Of a DNA stretch of 64,000 bases, positions 63,480 through 64,000 are shown one piece after another (within the stretch, counting starts at the first letter, position 1; each line of letters begins with the position of its first letter). The position numbers and the translations under genes were made by a program. The stretch spans positions 6,612,188 through 6,676,187 of the forward strand of contig OU744454.1 of the NCBI GenBank assembly GCA_916610825.1, in the 5' to 3' direction. The notes below the pieces were generated by a model, which was not told the DNA's origin, did not search any database, and was given only the letters and a program-made list of their open reading frames with translations. Origin of the DNA: Haliclystus octoradiatus (taxonomy: Eukaryota; Cnidaria; Staurozoa; Stauromedusae; Haliclystidae).

Positions 63480-63850
63480 AGTCCCAAATATGCCTGCAAA
63501 TACAGTCAAACTCGGTTAATATCCCGCCTTTTAATATACCACCTTGCTATATTTTCCTCACATAAAACTGATTTCTATTTTCCATTCTCTATACAAACTC
63601 TCATAATCCTATCTAGCTTAATATACCACCTCGCTTAATGTCCCGCTTTTCATCTGTACCAGAGGGGAGATATTAAGCAAGTTGACTATATGCCCAAACA
63701 TGACGGCATTAGGATAATTGGGAGCACAAGTCACAAGAAGTAGACCTGGAATGATTTACTGTAGTGGGATTTCTATTGATTTTGAAACTGTTATTCACAT
63801 TGGAGTGTAAAATGATCATTTTAGCTCATTCCTGGCAAACTTATTTTCTA
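63480..63850. repeat. Interspersed repeat copy, arm B outermost
   Basis: Mirror of 13,150-13,520, with the same GGTATATTAA / GCGGGA(C/T)ATTAA units in reverse complement. Confidence 0.65.
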
Positions 63851-64000
63851 ATAATCATTTTAATAAACTTTCATTATAAACTTGCGCCATACTTGTGCTG
63901 AACAGACGCTTTTTAATCGCTCCGTTAGTTTGTGCCAAATAAATCTACTTTCAAAAAAATGATCTACTATATGAATAAAATATATTAAAAATTACAACAT

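Larger units (their letters stand above)
41351..64000 (-). repeat. Arm B of giant inverted repeat (runs off the window)
   Basis: Reverse complement of 12,997-35,164, with the hAT insertion added, the 3,056-bp segment lacking and the (CAA)n tract shorter by 15 bp. Substitutions are rare: single amino-acid changes at a few places such as I/K in the frame at 45,502, S/P near 51,848 and R/S near 56,744. The last base of the window still matches arm A. Confidence 0.97.

Noticed and set aside
12997..64000. Palindrome as a missed-adapter read artefact
   Set aside because: Such artefacts have almost no spacer and no independent insertions; here there is a 6.2-kb unique spacer and a hAT insertion with its own target duplication in one arm. 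A haplotype-joining assembly error is not excluded and is noted in the finding.
1..64000. CRISPR arrays, bacterial operons, phage modules
   Set aside because: The window is spliced eukaryotic DNA; the repeats found are microsatellites, transposon parts and duplications, with no direct-repeat and spacer array.

Overview
The window is AT-rich animal DNA: GT-AG introns, TATA-box promoters, and LINE, LTR, PIF/Harbinger and hAT transposons. I cannot fix the species. The secreted peptide precursors (signal peptide, acidic pro-piece, Arg-rich C-terminus ending GKK) are built like host-defence peptide precursors of aquatic invertebrates such as hydrozoan arminins, so an aquatic invertebrate is my best guess.

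Large-scale layout. The dominant structure is a giant inverted repeat. Arm A (12,997-35,164 or further left) is repeated in reverse as arm B (41,351-64,000, cut by the window end), around a 6,186-bp unique spacer (35,165-41,350). The arms look nearly identical at base level; only isolated substitutions were met. Three length differences account exactly for their 482-bp size difference: a 3,056-bp segment only in arm A, a 3,545-bp hAT transposon with 8-bp target duplication only in arm B, and a (CAA)n tract 15 bp shorter in arm B.

Left flank (1-12,996). Two convergent genes encode small secreted proteins, each with three copies of an approximately 45-residue module (W-S-x-x-G ... C ... E-x-x-D-P-x-[TS]-W-x-D-N-x-x-C). 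A duplicated promoter/first exon lies upstream of the first. Then come a LINE 3' end, a long stretch without recognisable genes, a truncated copy of the cationic-peptide gene (10,257-10,826), and a 3'-lacking LINE on the minus strand.

Arms. Each arm carries two complete cationic-peptide precursor genes, here called B (71 aa) and C (76 aa). Each has a non-coding first exon and four coding exons joined by phase-1 introns. Signal and acidic pro-region are almost the same in B and C, but the last exon differs: one has seven consecutive Arg, the other an R5-WGWG-R3 core. Upstream of all paralogues lie copies of a shared module containing a GGAAAAGTCTTCCTGTC-like block. Between B and C sits a nest of decayed transposons: the 3' half of an LTR retrotransposon, a PIF/Harbinger element (MADF-like gene plus HARBI1-like transposase), and a Ty3/gypsy-like element with both LTRs inserted in the MADF gene. 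In arm B the hAT element is inserted in the gypsy gag.

Spacer. It holds a broken, multi-exon, DDE-transposase-like gene and MITE-like repeats. Together the locus looks like an innate-immune peptide cluster that grew by repeated duplication, the last step being a large and apparently recent inverted duplication.
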